Source: Platerodrilus igneus
Lineage: Eukaryota > Arthropoda > Insecta > Coleoptera > Lycidae
DNA length: 64,000 nt
Direction: 5' to 3'
Assembly (NCBI GenBank): GCA_036346225.1
Contig: JARFIW010001750.1
Span: 124,001-188,000, forward strand
Shown here: piece by piece, positions 34,157-46,749 of the stretch
Numbering within the stretch: position 1 is the stretch's first letter
Layout: every line of letters starts with the position of its first letter
The notes under the pieces: model-generated
Database searches by the model: none
Seen by the model: only the letters and a program-made list of their open reading frames with translations
What the model was told of the DNA's origin: nothing
Translations under genes and position numbers: made by a program

Positions 34157-37100
34157 CTAATGATTTACCTACGTTTGAGAGGCATAGAGGCAGCAGTTTT
34201 ATAGATATTACTGCAGTCTCGCACGAAATGTTAGAAACGATTTGTGATTGGAAATTAAGGTCGGACGAGGAAACGCTCTCTGACCATAAATTAATAACAT
34301 GGGACGTTGAAACCAAAACAAGTGCAAACGAGCAGCTAACTGTATTTCCGCGGTTCTGTAATAAAAAAAGCAAATTGGGAGCGATTTAAACAAAAATTTG
34401 GCGAAAGTATCCCTGTGCTCGAAAATGAGCTGTTTTACTGCCGAGAGGCAGACGAAGTAGAAACACTCGCGAAAAAATTAAACGACGCGGTGGTAGACGC
34501 GTCGTCGTATTCCATGCCGAAAAAGAAAACATTTAAAGACAGCGTACCCTGGTGGACCCGGGAACTAACCACCAAGCGGGCAGAAACGCGTAACCTAAAG
34601 CGCCGCTATCAACGCGCCTCAGGAGATATAAGAGAACAACGGAGAATAGAATATAATCGAAGTTAACGCGAATATAAAATATTAATAGAAGAAACGCGAA
34701 CGAATAAATTTAAAGAATTCTGCACGCGAAACTCAGAGAAAGAATCCTGGGGAACCGCATACCGCGTAATTAGAGGAAAACAACAAAAAATCGCGCTCAG
34801 TAATATAAAGAAAACAAATGGCGAATACACGGAAGGTTTTAAAACCACGGCGGAATATTTACTAGAGAAATTTTTCCCATTGGATAATCCCGAGGGGGAT
34901 GAAGGGTCGCACGATTTAGTACGTCGGGAAGCTGCAGAGGCGCAAGGAACAGGTGCCGATAAGGCAATCCTAGTTCACGAGGTCGTCAGGGCTCTTAGGA
35001 GGATGAACCCTAAGAAGGCACCGGTGAATGATGGAATCACTTCAGACGCAGCTCTGGAGGCGTGCCTGTTAGCCCCGTGTGTCTTTGTCGGGTTGTTTAA
35101 TCTTTGTTTAGAAAGGGGCGTTTTTCCGAGTTGCTGGAAAATCCAGAACGTGAAATTTATACCCAAACCTAAAAAGGCGGATGCGTCAGATCCGGGCAGC
35201 TATCGTCCAATTAGCTTGCTACCGGTGCTGGGGAAAGTTTTAGATCGCGTTATGACTACGCGTGTTGAGCACCTAGTGCGAGACAGCGGCGGTTTTAATA
35301 ACCGACAGTTTGGTTTCGTGGAGGGCAAGTCGACTATCGACGTGTTAGAGTTTGTTGTCGGGGAAATAAAGCAGGCGAGAGATGCTAAAGAGTACTGTGT
35401 CCTTGTTGCTTTGGACATTTCAGGAGCATTTGATGCTGCCTGGTGGCCATTAATCGTTTGCGAGTTAGATCGTAGGGGTTGTCCGCGAAACTTGATGTCT
35501 TTGGTCAAGAGTTACTTCACGGGGCGATTGGCACAGGTTGAAATTCCGGGTGAAGTTCTGTCGCGTGAGGTGGAAAGGGGATGCCCGCAGGGGTCATGTT
35601 CTGGTCCCACATTTTGGAAGTTGTTGTATGAGAGCATCTTTAGGGTCAAGTTGCCCGCAGGATGTTCAATCGTTGGGTTTGCAGATGACACGCTTTTAAT
35701 TGTAAGATCGAGATTGTTAATGGATATGCGCACAAAACCGAACGAGGCGCTTAATAAATTACACGAATGGTCGCAGGCGGTAAAATTAAATTTTAACACG
35801 GCGAAGTCAGAGGCGCTTTATTTCGGCACGAAACCAGGACAGAGACCTCCTAGGCTAGAGCTAAGAGGGGAAAAAATCCCGTTTAAAGATTGTATTACCT
35901 ACCTCGGCGTCAAGATCGACGATAAATTAAATTGGAAAGCGCACGTACAATACGTAAAAAGTAAGGGCCGCGAAATATCAAATAAAATGATTGCGGCGGC
36001 TAAAATAAAGTGGGGTTTCGTGGGCGAATCTCTGAGGACGGTTTATGCCGGAGCAATTGAGCCGGCAATGCTGTACGCAGCTTCTGTATGGGCAGAAGGT
36101 TGTAAAGTCAGGGAGGTGCGTCAATTGACGAGCGTACAACGCATAACCGCCGTAAAATCCGCGAGGGCGTACAGAACCACCTCCACGGAGGCGGGCCTAG
36201 TGATCAGCAAGACTTTCCCTATCGAATATGTCGTTAGGGAGATTAGAGATAGGCGATTAATAAATATAGGAAAAGGGCGCGAAATTATCGAAGATCTTAA
36301 TCTTGGTAATAGGGAAATTGCAAAAAAGATCGTTGTATCTGAGTTGGGGCACCCGGCTGATATTAGAGGAATCGAGTTTGTCGAAGGTGATGAGGACGCG
36401 ATGGGTATTAAAATTTATACGGACGGTTCACGTATGGACGATGGACAAGCAGGCGCAGCGTTTGTCGTGTTTAAGCAGGAAAGGGAGGTGTTTCGGTTTC
36501 AAACCAAACTCGCGAACTGGAGCACTATCTTCCAGTGCGAATTGGTAGCCATACGAGAGGCTATCGATTACGTAACAAATCACACGGGCAGAGACGAGTA
36601 TTATATAATCAGCGACAGTAAATCAGCGCTGACGGCATTAACTAACATGAACACCTCGACAGACCTCCAAGCGGACGTCTGGAGGATAGCGCGTACGGCG
36701 CTCGAGTTTCGACGTTTAAAGTTCTGTTGGGTCAGGTCGCACAATGGTAACGTAGGAAACGATAGGGCTGACGAATTAGCTAAAGAGGCCGCAACGGGAG
36801 ACTTTCGGATATCACATTCATCGATACCGAGGTCTTTAATTAAAAGAAAGTTGCGTGAAAAATCAATTCGACAATGGGAAGAGAGGTGGAACAACGCTGC
36901 CACGGGCAGGTTGACCTACAAATTCATACCGAGCTTAGAAGCTAGAGGTAGGATCGAGGTTAAGCTCGATCATAAAATGGTTCAGTTGATAACAGGGCAC
37001 GGCGCCTTGAAGGCGTATTTACAAAGGTTCGGTCTAACCAACAGCGACCGCTGTGAATGCGGTGAGGGCGCGGAAAGCGCAGAGCACGTGCTCTTCGACT

Positions 37101-37276
37101 GCCCGCTTGAAGCGGTAAATCGAGGGTTGGCTGATAGCAAACTAGCTATTCTAGGTCTGGCTTGGCCAAAGAGCCTAGAGGAAGTCGGGGAAGTGGTTAA
37201 CCAGAAGGCGTTCTGGACTGCCTTAAAAGAATTCGCGGGAAGGGTCGTGAGATTAGACAATGACAACCGCGTGTAA
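34157..37276 (+). pseudogene. ORF2: endonuclease end, RT, RNase H, zinc motif
   Basis: The endonuclease end SSFIDITAVSHEML and SDHKLITWDVET leads, after a frameshift in an A-run (about 34365), to the frame of the rest. One in-frame TAA (34664-34666) breaks it. From 34667 to 37276 it is open. RT holds FIPKPKKAD, YRPISLLPVLGK, NNRQFGFVEGKST, LDISGAFDAAWW, CPQGSCSGP and the catalytic FADDTLL (near 35680). RNase H holds IYTDGSRMDDG, FQCELVAIREA, SDSKSAL and WVRSHNGNVGNDRADELAKE (36410-36790). The C-end has CECGEGAESAEHVLFDC, a Cys-His zinc motif (37050-37100). With only one stop and one shift this is a fairly young copy. Confidence 0.93.
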
Positions 37277-37367
37277 AATTCGGTGGGGTTGGTGGGAGGA
37301 TTGAAAATTTTAGATTGACTTGGCGTGAGTAAGGATACGAGCATAGATATAACCAAAACCTGATATT

Positions 37368-37398
<31 letters not shown>

Positions 37399-38630
37399 AA
37401 AAATAACATGATAATTATACCCAAATGTCCAATATGCACCTGAAACCCCCACACCATTAATACAATCACTGCCTATCTTCATAATTATGCGCGGAAAATC
37501 GGGAAATCGAGAATAAATAATAACAAATAAACAATAACAAATAAATCAGAAACCCTCATTAAATTAAATCAATAAAATAAACAAAGATAATAAAATAGAG
37601 TGAAACCGCGGATCCCCCCCAGGACTTGAAAGTGAAGTGATAGTGATAGTGATTGTGATCCCTCCCCAGAACATTTAGTGCATACCCACTTGGACTTTAG
37701 CAGTGCATCCCATCTTCCCCTTAGAAGTAAATTACAGTTAGATGTAGGCAGACGACCAGATCTTGGGATGCTGGAGAATTTTATTATCGAGGTAAGACTT
37801 AAATTGTGGCGTATGTACTCGCACAAGCATTGATTAACATTAATTAGTAGTTTTTGAAATAATTTAGCAATCAAGTTTTGTGTATAATGGCGCTAGCCGA
37901 CATGATGCTTGTGCGAGTGCACCTGATAAATAGGGTGATGCTTTTGCTATTTTGTGCACTGCTATATGCTTAACGCTTATTAGACATTTATTTATATATT
38001 TATACAATTATATTTATTTATATTTTATATTTACACTTTATATTTATTTATTTATTTATTAGGATGTATTGTAGTATTTTGTGGCATATTTGTTTTGTTT
38101 GACGCTCTGTCACCATTTTGGTTGCAGTATATATTTGGGAAGGAAGAGGAGAATTGTGAAGATTGTAATCATAATATAAATCAGTTAGGGAATGATAGGG
38201 AAAGCTAGGGATGGATTTAAATTAGCTAGCTAGATTTGGATAGTTTTAAGACGACCCTTCAGGTCGCACTGGTAAGCAGAGCCGGCGTCTTCTATCCGGT
38301 ATTATGGATCCCTTCCCCTCTCATTTTTGCTTGTGTTTTGTTGATCAGGTACACTCCAAAGTCGGCGCTAGGGATACCATTGTTTGAGCCCTGTTTTTAG
38401 TTTTTGTTTTTAGTTTTTGTTTCAGTTTGTCAGATTTTTAGGTTTGTTAGATTGTTAGAGTTTGTTACGTTTGTTAGATTTTTGTTTAGATTTTTATTTA
38501 GGGTGGATTAATTGTGAAGTTGGGATTAATAAGAAGCACGATTATTTTCGCGTTTAAACACAATGTAGTACCTCCGGGTGGAGCATTGGGGACGTGGCCG
38601 CAAGTAAAGCGGCCCTTATTCAAATTATAA
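37277..38630 (+). other. LINE 3' UTR with terminal hairpin
   Basis: Non-coding, matches the inverted copy (30110-31500). At 38561-38589 it has CAATGTAGTACC-TCCG-GGTGG-AGCATTG, the hairpin also present in the SINE 3' ends. Another 40 bp (GGACGTGGCCGCAAG, then GCGGCCC) follow before the end. Confidence 0.8.
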
Positions 38631-38644
38631 TGAACGTGTTAACT
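38631..38644. repeat. Right 14-bp target-site duplication
   Basis: TGAACGTGTTAACT, identical to 34143-34156. Confidence 0.92.
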
Positions 38645-39200
38645 GCTTCCTCAAGACCATGAGTGCTTCCTATGCACGCGACGACCAACGCCATTGGGAT
38701 GTGAACCTTCCGAAATTTCTTGTGCAATCCGCACTTCCAAACACGAAATCATAGGCTGTAACTCCGTTCTTCGCTCTATTTGGTCGTGGGCACATCCTTT
38801 CCGACATTATTTCAGGCAACTGTCCGAAATAAACGACATGTATATTCCTGATTCTGAGCATCCTTCACCAGATCCTGAACACTTTAAAAATATTTGTTCC
38901 CACGTTCTCAAAAACTATCTGTCGATTATTGGAAAATTCACAGCCGCTATAATCTCCGCCGCCGCCCTGTCTCTTTTCAACTAGGTGATTCCGTTTCGCG
39001 CCGTAATTTCGCTCTGTGCGACGCTTTAAGTCATTTCAACGCCAAACTTGCTCCTACATTTGTTGGTCCTTTTTCTATCTCTAAAGTTGTTTCTATCTAG
39101 ACCTATGAAGTTACCGATCCTTCCGGTCACAAATATATTTGGCATGTTAAAGACCTAAAGCCTGCCCATCCTTACAATCCTAAATCCCCAATTTCGCTCT
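38645..39200 (+). pseudogene. pol: Osvaldo-like integrase, C-terminal half (copy 2)
   Basis: Continues the fragment at 33500-34142. CFLKTMSASYARDDQRHWD aligns with the equivalent segment of the first element (RVLKTMLTAYVSDKQKEWD). Then come SCAIRTSKHEI, FNAKLAPTFVGPFSISK (39040-39095) and the terminal YIWHVKDLKPAHP (39130-39170). Frames change several times. No polypurine tract or 3' LTR could be recognised after it. Confidence 0.85.
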
Positions 39201-41320
39201 GTTTTCCTTCTGACGACGTAAGCGCCGCAAATTTCGTCCGTAATCCTCTTGTCTCCCTACTTTATATGATGATTTCGAGTCGCTTTGATTTTCTTTTGGA
39301 ATTTGAACTTTTCTTCGTATTGCTGACGACGAAACACTTTTTAAGGACCCGCTTTAAAATTAGCTGCGCTAATGTTTCTGGTTATGTTAAAATCTTATTA
39401 GAAATGATTCTAAATTTAGTACTGTTTTTTTTCTTAACGCACTTGCTTAAACGAAGGTATCAGTATTATTTTTTTACTGATTAAATTTATTACCTGCTAG
39501 CTACGAATTGCGCACTTCGTGGAACAATTCTTGAATGTATACATAGAGTAAAAGTACTTTCTTTATTTAAATAATAACTCTCCTTTTTTTCTTTGCTTGT
39601 TTAACTAGAAATTTTTATATTTTTTTTCGTAAATAGAAAATCAATGGCAGTATATTTTTCTAGCCTATGTGAATCCCCACCCACTCTCCGCGCTTGTAGA
39701 TAGTCTGGCCTTTCTAAATTCCCTTTATCTTTCTAGTCGTTTCTTACAATTATACTTTACTTTACACTATTATCATAGTAGAACATGCTCCCATGTACAC
39801 CAAAAATGGTACAAATATTTTATTAGGTTTTTTTCTTTGTGCTGCATTTGGCTGTTCAGAGTCTTCTAGCAATATTGCTGGTTTCAACGTTATTCTTTTT
39901 AATGTGTCGCCCTATCTACTAGCTGCTGTCGACCACTCACCCAAACTCTTTTATTTCCGTTGATGCCTCCTATAATTCACTTCGTGTATCCACCGTCTGT
40001 TCGTACCAATATACATTTAGTTATTTAATTCACGATTTGGCGGTAAACTATTATACATAAGAAACTCTCACACAGTTTTGATGGTATGATACAAAATATC
40101 GAAATATTTATGAGGCATTGCCAGTTGAACGGAAAAAGCGCGACTAACTTTTAGTTAGGATATTAATGATTTTAGCGTAACCGTTTACTGCAAAGGCTTA
40201 GACGATTGAGACACGTGCCGTGGTATTACTTTTTTGGTTAATAGATCACTGTAGTGTCTGCTAGTATTGGTGTGGTTTGTTAATCATTATATTTGGATTC
40301 TTTATGCACAGAACAATATGAATTGATGAAGTGAATCTAGGAGTAGCGATCTTTGTTAGCAAATGGATCGTAAACGAGCTGGTTACCTTTTTGTCGCGTT
40401 ATAGTACATCCAGATGGCAATGTGATATTTTAATCTTCCATTTGTGTTTATTGAGGTGTTAACATATGGCAAACGAATTTTAGAAAACTGCACTCATAAG
40501 TATTGTGGTTTGTTTATCTTTTGGTTAGCATTGTCAAGTAGAGAAATTTGAACTGTTCTGATTGTTGCGATGGTTTTGTTGACATCGATATTATTAGAAA
40601 ACAACTTACAGCAGAGGTGAATTTGCGTAAACATTAGTTTCATAAATCGAATTCGATTTTATTTGATATAAACATTTGTGTTTAAGTAGCTTCATGTGTC
40701 GTAATTATTAGAAAGTATCTTGAAAGGTAGTCACGTAACTCGTGCTGATTTCATATACAAAATTAAAATAGAGTCCTTCAAACTACAATTTTTTTAGGTG
40801 TGAACCTCCCAGATCTGGCCGGTAGTAATTTATAACTGTTATACTTCATTTTCAATAACCAATATTATTGTCATTATTTAGATTTTGTCAACTCCGTGGT
40901 TTAAAATAAAAGTAAATGTACTTAAAGTTCATAAAGTCTAAGAACTTGATATTTTAGTACAAATACTTAGCGAAAAATTATTTATTTATTATTTAGTCTT
41001 TAGTGATGGTCAAAAATATTATGCAAAGATTTGCGAATATATGCCACAACTTCACATAGACATTTTATATCTCTTTTTGTATTATTTGAAGTTTGAGTTG
41101 AAGAATTTAATAACTAAGAAAAGTTTTCATTTTATTGGGAAAACTCACTGAATCGACGTTACCGTTTATTGACTGTTGTACAAATGAAGTGCAACGTGAT
41201 AAACTAAAATAAAGAAAATAACAAAGATTCACTATGAGTTCTTAATACACTCGGTTGTTTTTTTCTGTTATCACTTTATTTCTTTTATATGTATTATTAT
41301 TTTTTTAGATTCATGCTGCT
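39201..41320. other. Unassigned, probably remains of an LTR or host DNA
   Basis: T-rich, with short ORFs that carry no motif. If the Osvaldo-like copy 2 had a 3' LTR it should lie here, but no partner is in the window. Confidence 0.35.
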
Positions 41321-41330
41321 GTCTTTTGTC

Positions 41331-41632
41331 GGCGGCTCCGTGAACGTAGTTGGTATGCGTATGACTACTACGCCCAGGGACACGGGTTCGAATCCTGACA
41401 CCCCGCTTGAAAAATGTTAGGCGAGCATTTTTTATAAAAATACGCCCTCGTTCGGATGAGAGGTAAAATAGAAGTCCCGTGTGTGAGTGTTATCGCGCGC
41501 GTTAAAGATTCCTACTTTGCTTGGAACAGCAATGATTCGGCAAAATTCTAGATTTTTCAGGTAGAAAGAACTCGCTTCCAGGCCAATGTAGCACCTTCGG
41601 GTTTAGCATTAGAAAATCAAATGGAGTGCCGT
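41331..41632 (+). repeat. tRNA-derived SINE, copy C
   Basis: Full-length, plus orientation. The head GGCGGCTCCGTGAACGTAG includes a box-A-like GTAGTTGGT (41346-41354). A perfect box B GGTTCGAATCC lies at 41385-41395. The body is CTTGAAAAATGTTAGGCGAG, and the 3' hairpin region is at about 41582-41612. GTCTTTTGTC before the start and GTCTTGTC after the end may be the target duplication. Copies B and D are about 80 percent alike by eye. Confidence 0.85.
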
Positions 41633-42229
41633 GTCTTGTCCATAAATAATATTTCAGATACTTTTGTATTGTATAGTATCGGTAGGTTTCTATACCTCCT
41701 TCCCTTAATCCAAAGGTATAGTGGCGCTTGATCATTTTTGGTCTTTACCATGTTTTACAGTAAACCATCTCCCTGCCCCACTTCTGATTGCTCTCCGCTG
41801 AAGTGAAATTCAGAGTTATACCACATACACTCATATTCCGTCTCTGACTGTAAGGGCAGCGGATGATTACAACAAAATGCTCTGAGCAATCTACCATATT
41901 ACCTGCAGAAAAATATGTGAACGAATGATCAACTTTTATTTTATTTTCTGTTAATAAATTCACATTCAAGTTACTCGTGAATTGACTTTCATTATTACTT
42001 ATGGTCATGTTTGACTTACAAAATTTTTAAAACCACTTTTCCAGACAACACAAAGCACCATTTGCCGTGGGTCTTTTTAAAGGAAATAACTAAAGCTATT
42101 TACTACAAACATCACGTATGTCAAATAACTATATAGTAGCTCGGCTAGATAATGGTCACTGACCAGTAAAATCAGTAATCAACATCGTATTCGGTTTTTC
42201 GATGCAAATATTTTGCATTTTTCCTTGGC

Positions 42230-43753
42230 TTTATTCCAGCTTTTGATTTTTGGCACAAATCACAGTGTGATGTAAGCGTGTGACGTTTTTAATGTTCTCT
42301 TTCAGGAAACCAATGTATTTCCCGGCTCTTTCTTTGAACCTTTTCTATACAACATGCGCTCATAAATAGTGAACCAATTAAATGTTGAAGTGCTTTCTCC
42401 ATCCTTGTTTTCTATTCCCGATTTCACATTTCAACAAAATTTTGAGTTTTTCGCATGTATGCTTGATTTTTTAATATGTTCACATTGACTGCATGAATTT
42501 CTAATTTTAGATTATCTTATTTATCATCCATAAACCTTTCTCGGTTGGAGAAAGAAACAAAGTATTAGTAATTTGATTAATCTGTCCGAGGCATTATTTA
42601 AACGTAATATCGAATTCTTGTTTACATAGCAGTCATCGTCTCATGCTATTGTTAACAAAACAACATTTATCAAGAAAGCTGAATGCCCGCTGATCCGATT
42701 TTAGAATAACTTTTTTAATTAATATTAAAATCTTTCAATTGTTTATTGCAGCAACGATAGCTAACAATTCGTTCTCCCAAATTGAATACCAAGTTTCAGC
42801 ATTCCTAAAGACTCTACTATAATATGAAACAAAAGAGCTTTATTTTCTCATTTAGTTGATATAGATATGAAGCGACTGCATATCCACCAGCATCTGCATT
42901 AATATAAAATTCCTTCGAAACATCTGGATGATGCTACGAAGTAATATACGAAAATTTTTCTTTTATTGTTTTAAACGCATTTTGTTTTACTGCTTTTCCA
43001 CTTTCATTTTACATTTTTGGATATAGTCGATTTAATTGAATGACTGAATTATTTGAACTTTCGCAAGGTTCGTTTCGACTCTATGTGGCGAAATGCATTG
43101 TTGCACAAAGTGTAATTTTGTTTTTACAAAAACACATTTACGTAATTTTACGGTTAAATTATTCGTCTGAATTTTTTCAAAAACCGTTGCTCTTCGAAAT
43201 TTTTTTCTGCATTCGATTAGGTCACTGAAATATCATTAGCATAGGGCAATTAGAAATCAAAATTATCTTCCCCCAATACACAACATAGAGCTCGCAAAAA
43301 TTCCGCCACACTAATTACAGGATCAAACGGAACCCTTTTGAAATGTTTGACTGCTAAATGAAAAACATACAAATTTTTGATGCTTTTTGACTACTTCTAC
43401 TTGCCAGTAGGATTGTATTAATTCTAATACCGACGATATCCATCCCGGTTTAAATATCTAAAATACTTCTGCGAGGTTAATTGGAATAATATGATTCCGT
43501 TCTATTCTTTTTATCAAATACCGACAATCAATGTAAATACCGGTGGACTAGTCTTTTCTTTTTTCACTACAACTAAAGGGGTCACATGTTCTGTTTGACA
43601 CTTTTCAATAATATCTAACTCGATCGTTTCATCAGTTTGTCTTTTAATCTCATCACAGTAAATGAAGGGAATTGGGTTCAGTTTAATATAAAATGGAAAA
43701 TCGCTGTTTAACCCGCCGCCACCTCCACGTATGTCGCTAACTTCTGACTTCAT
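42230..43753 (-). pseudogene. pol: Decayed Gypsy pol (RT, RNase H, start of integrase)
   Basis: Minus strand, several frames. RT start: IELDIIEKCQTEHVTPLVVV (43650-43570). RT core: NLYVFHLAVKHFKRVPFDP, with YANDI in the place of the Y-x-D-D box (near 43230). RNase H: HPDVSKEFYINADAGGYAV (42910-42860). Integrase finger remnant: HCDLCQKSKAGIK (42262-42225). The catalytic YxDD is lost. The layout suits a CsRn1-like or related Ty3/Gypsy member. LTRs were not found. Confidence 0.7.
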
Positions 43754-43812
43754 ACCACCACCTAACCTGTGATATCACAAGTGATACGTCGCACGCTTTT
43801 TAGAGAAAAAAG

Positions 43813-43890
43813 GTAGCTGCTGCAGGATTCCAACCCAGGTCTCCTGAGTACAACCAAGCACTTTAACTATTAGACTAAGACAGACATGAG
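43813..43890 (-). repeat. Second tRNA-like SINE head or tRNA pseudogene
   Basis: On the minus strand a box-A-like TAGTCTAATAGTTAAAG is followed, at normal tRNA spacing, by GACCTGGGTTGGAATCCTG. This matches box B except for one base (GGTTGGAATCC). No full cloverleaf with a 3' CCA-type acceptor is evident. It is unrelated in sequence to the other SINE family. Confidence 0.5.
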
Positions 43891-46740
43891 CAAATTATTA
43901 CTAGATCAGATTCTTTCTTACCTATATTACTTTATTTAATTAATTAATTAAATAATTAAAGTAATTCCTGGGTTCATTAATATTGTTTGATGAAATCAGT
44001 GAACTTAAGGAAGGATTTTCTTAAGATGATGGAACTCAAATATCTTCCGACTATTTTTACAAAACATTATTTACTTTCTGACTCAACTTATACCAAAATA
44101 GTGGTATAAGGGAGGGCGCCACCAAGTCATTAAGCTTTAAACACAGAGTTTCCCTAAGAGGGACTTGGGAGTCCTTAGAGAGGAATATTGTATTTACTGC
44201 TTAAGCAGGAGCTGTAAAGAAAATAGGATTAAATTAGAAATGGAAAACACAAGTGGTGTACTCTTGTTACCTCATAAAAAGAAAAGCTATAAATATCAAT
44301 TATGAACACACTTTTATAGACAAACATATTAGGCATCAAATTTTTCAATGCGCTATCAATGTTCCTTCGTCAAATGGGAGCTACAAATATTATTATATCG
44401 AAGGTATTTATGCCTTTTACTCCTTGATTCAATTACCCTATTCTTGAACTCACTTGTTCAAACTAAAACAGTTACTTAAATAAAATAAATGATGGTTCTT
44501 TAATCAAATATTGCTTTCTCTATGATAAAAGGTTGTATGTACAAAATATATACATTAAAATTGTACTTCAATTTCTTCTACGCAGTTGTAGAATAATAAA
44601 ATCAAACAAAATATCCAAACATGTTAAGCATTTCCTTTTTTGTTACAAAGCTATTTCAAATCAGTGCCCAAAATATCAGATCTGTTATTTGGTTTACAGG
44701 TGTATATGGAAGTTTCAAAAATCTAATAATTTAACTTTCATATTTGCTTTAAGTATAACTACACATGAATGAAAACTTTAGTCAGAACTCAATTAGAGTG
44801 TTTAAGTTCATTCGTAATAATAACAGGTACAACCCTGGATTTAAATGTTGATAAATACAAAACATCAAAAGTCTTTTATAGTTTGTTAAGCAAAATAAGA
44901 ATCGTAGGTCATCACAATGTTATGCTTAATATGTTGCTTTGTATCAATGTTGGCCAAATGCGGACGTCATGTGAATATAATAAAAAGGCTTACCTTGTAC
45001 AGCGAGGTTCTTGTGTATGTAGTAGTGTAACTTTGTCTAAACCAGATGTGCTTACATACGGTGCCTCGACAAACAAATGACGTCGGCTGTCCACATGTTG
45101 TGATGTAGCCAACTGTACGTTTCTTGGACCTAATTATATGAACTGAAGTGTATTTCTCCCTTGCAAAATGAAACAAACAAAATCCAATCCAACAGCTATC
45201 CAAAAAGCTTTGCTTCCTTCTTTTACGGCATTTCATTCGTTATAATACAATTATGTTGACCGTAATTATCCACTTTATTACTTGCAAATATCGGAAATTA
45301 GCCGAGCAGTGAGGTTAATTTTATAAACTAATTGAAATTAATATTATCAAGTTACGAGGTCATTATTAGAATTTCTTGGAGTACGTTTTATTATTTTGGG
45401 GAAACAAAATTTAACAGATTCGGATATCCTGTTATCGAAAAACTATTGAGCGTATAAACGCTATTTCATTAAAGGTTCTACATTAAACACATGAAAAGTT
45501 ATCACCAGATTTCTCTTGTTATCTTTCAACTGCATTCTCTTTTAAATAAAACATCATGGCAATTAAAGGATTATCGTAAACTTGAGTAAATTATATAAAC
45601 CGAAGAAAATTATGTTATAATGGAAATAATTATCGCTAATTGAAGAACGTTCAGATTAAATCAAGAGAATTGTGATTAAATTGAAGAGCGCTATAACAAA
45701 TTTATTTATTTTGTTTTAGAAATTAAATCTATGTGCTTACCATTATTAAGAACACTTATTCAAGTACATGTTACACTTGAATTAAACGTCTAGGTGTAAG
45801 GCCACACGCAAATTGCTGGCTAGAACACTCCACTTCTGCATAGTGTGTCCTTATCAAATGCTCATGCCAGACTGACGGGTTGGTACACTGCGCACAAGTA
45901 TTTCAAAGTCGCTTGACATTGAAGTTTTTATTCAAACAGCCAACCCCTGTTGGTAGCAACTAAACTAGCACTAGAGAATAATCTCTGCATTATGACTGGG
46001 CTACACGATCCCATTACGAATATTTATTTGAATGACGATATTTACTTGTTTAATTCAATAGACAAATTGACCAATTTAACGAATAACTTTTAGGTGATTT
46101 GCAGTCGTCAAAAAAAATTGTTACATCTTATTAAAACAGCATAATTTCTATACAACCTTATTAAAACAATCCATATACAATAGATTATTTAACTGCGTAT
46201 AAATCTACTAATAAAATTTAATACGAATAAATACCACGTTCTGTCGAGCGCGCGTAAAATTGTGATTTTCGTGTAGTATGCAATAACTTGAATAATCGTA
46301 CTTCATTCGCAGCTGCTTTAAACTTGGGACGCAGAATATTTCCATATTTAGAATCTGATTGTTGGACACATTTGAATACGATCTCTTGGTTTTCCAACCT
46401 TTCCACATAAATTATTATACAGGACGGTATAATCTTTTGCAAGTACAGCGCGAGAAAAACTGGTGATAATTGGTTTATTGATGGATTTTTCCTGGTAACT
46501 CCGTGCCAGTGCTTCCGGAGTCATGCGTTATTTTTCGTAAAATGTCCAGTTAAGCAGCTAGAGTCTAGAGGCATTTCCAATATTTCGTGACATACTTTGT
46601 CGTTTTCCACATCCAACACTACCATTTCTTTAACGATGAATTCTCTGGACCTGTACTGGAGCCTTGGTATTCAGGATGTAAGCAATGTTTTCTCTTCGAG
46701 GATTAATAAATGTTCAAGTTTGGAACAAACCCATTTATAC
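43891..46740. other. Unassigned AT-rich DNA
   Basis: I find no gene I can support. ORFs of 60-100 codons near 44.3-45.2 and 46.2-46.4 kb have no motif. An ATTA microsatellite lies near 43935-43960. Confidence 0.4.
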
Positions 46741-46749
46741 TAAAGCAAA

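Larger units (their letters stand above)
34157..38630 (+). mobile_element. Non-LTR retrotransposon, direct copy, 5'-truncated
   Basis: A 4.47-kb insertion flanked by the perfect 14-bp repeat. It begins inside the endonuclease domain, so the 5' UTR, ORF1 and the endonuclease N-terminus are lost. ORF2 with APE-RT-RNase H order is followed by a long 3' UTR (about 37300-38630) and the 3' end TTCAAATTATAA without a poly(A) tail. An RNase H after the RT, and the WW-P-L segment in the RT, suggest the R1/LOA/I group. I cannot place it more finely. Confidence 0.93.

Noticed and set aside
34975..37469. Minus-strand ORFs up to 124 codons across the direct LINE
   Set aside because: Antisense to the well-supported ORF2.
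44253..45236. ORFs of 64-103 codons in AT-rich DNA
   Set aside because: No motif and composition of random AT-rich sequence.
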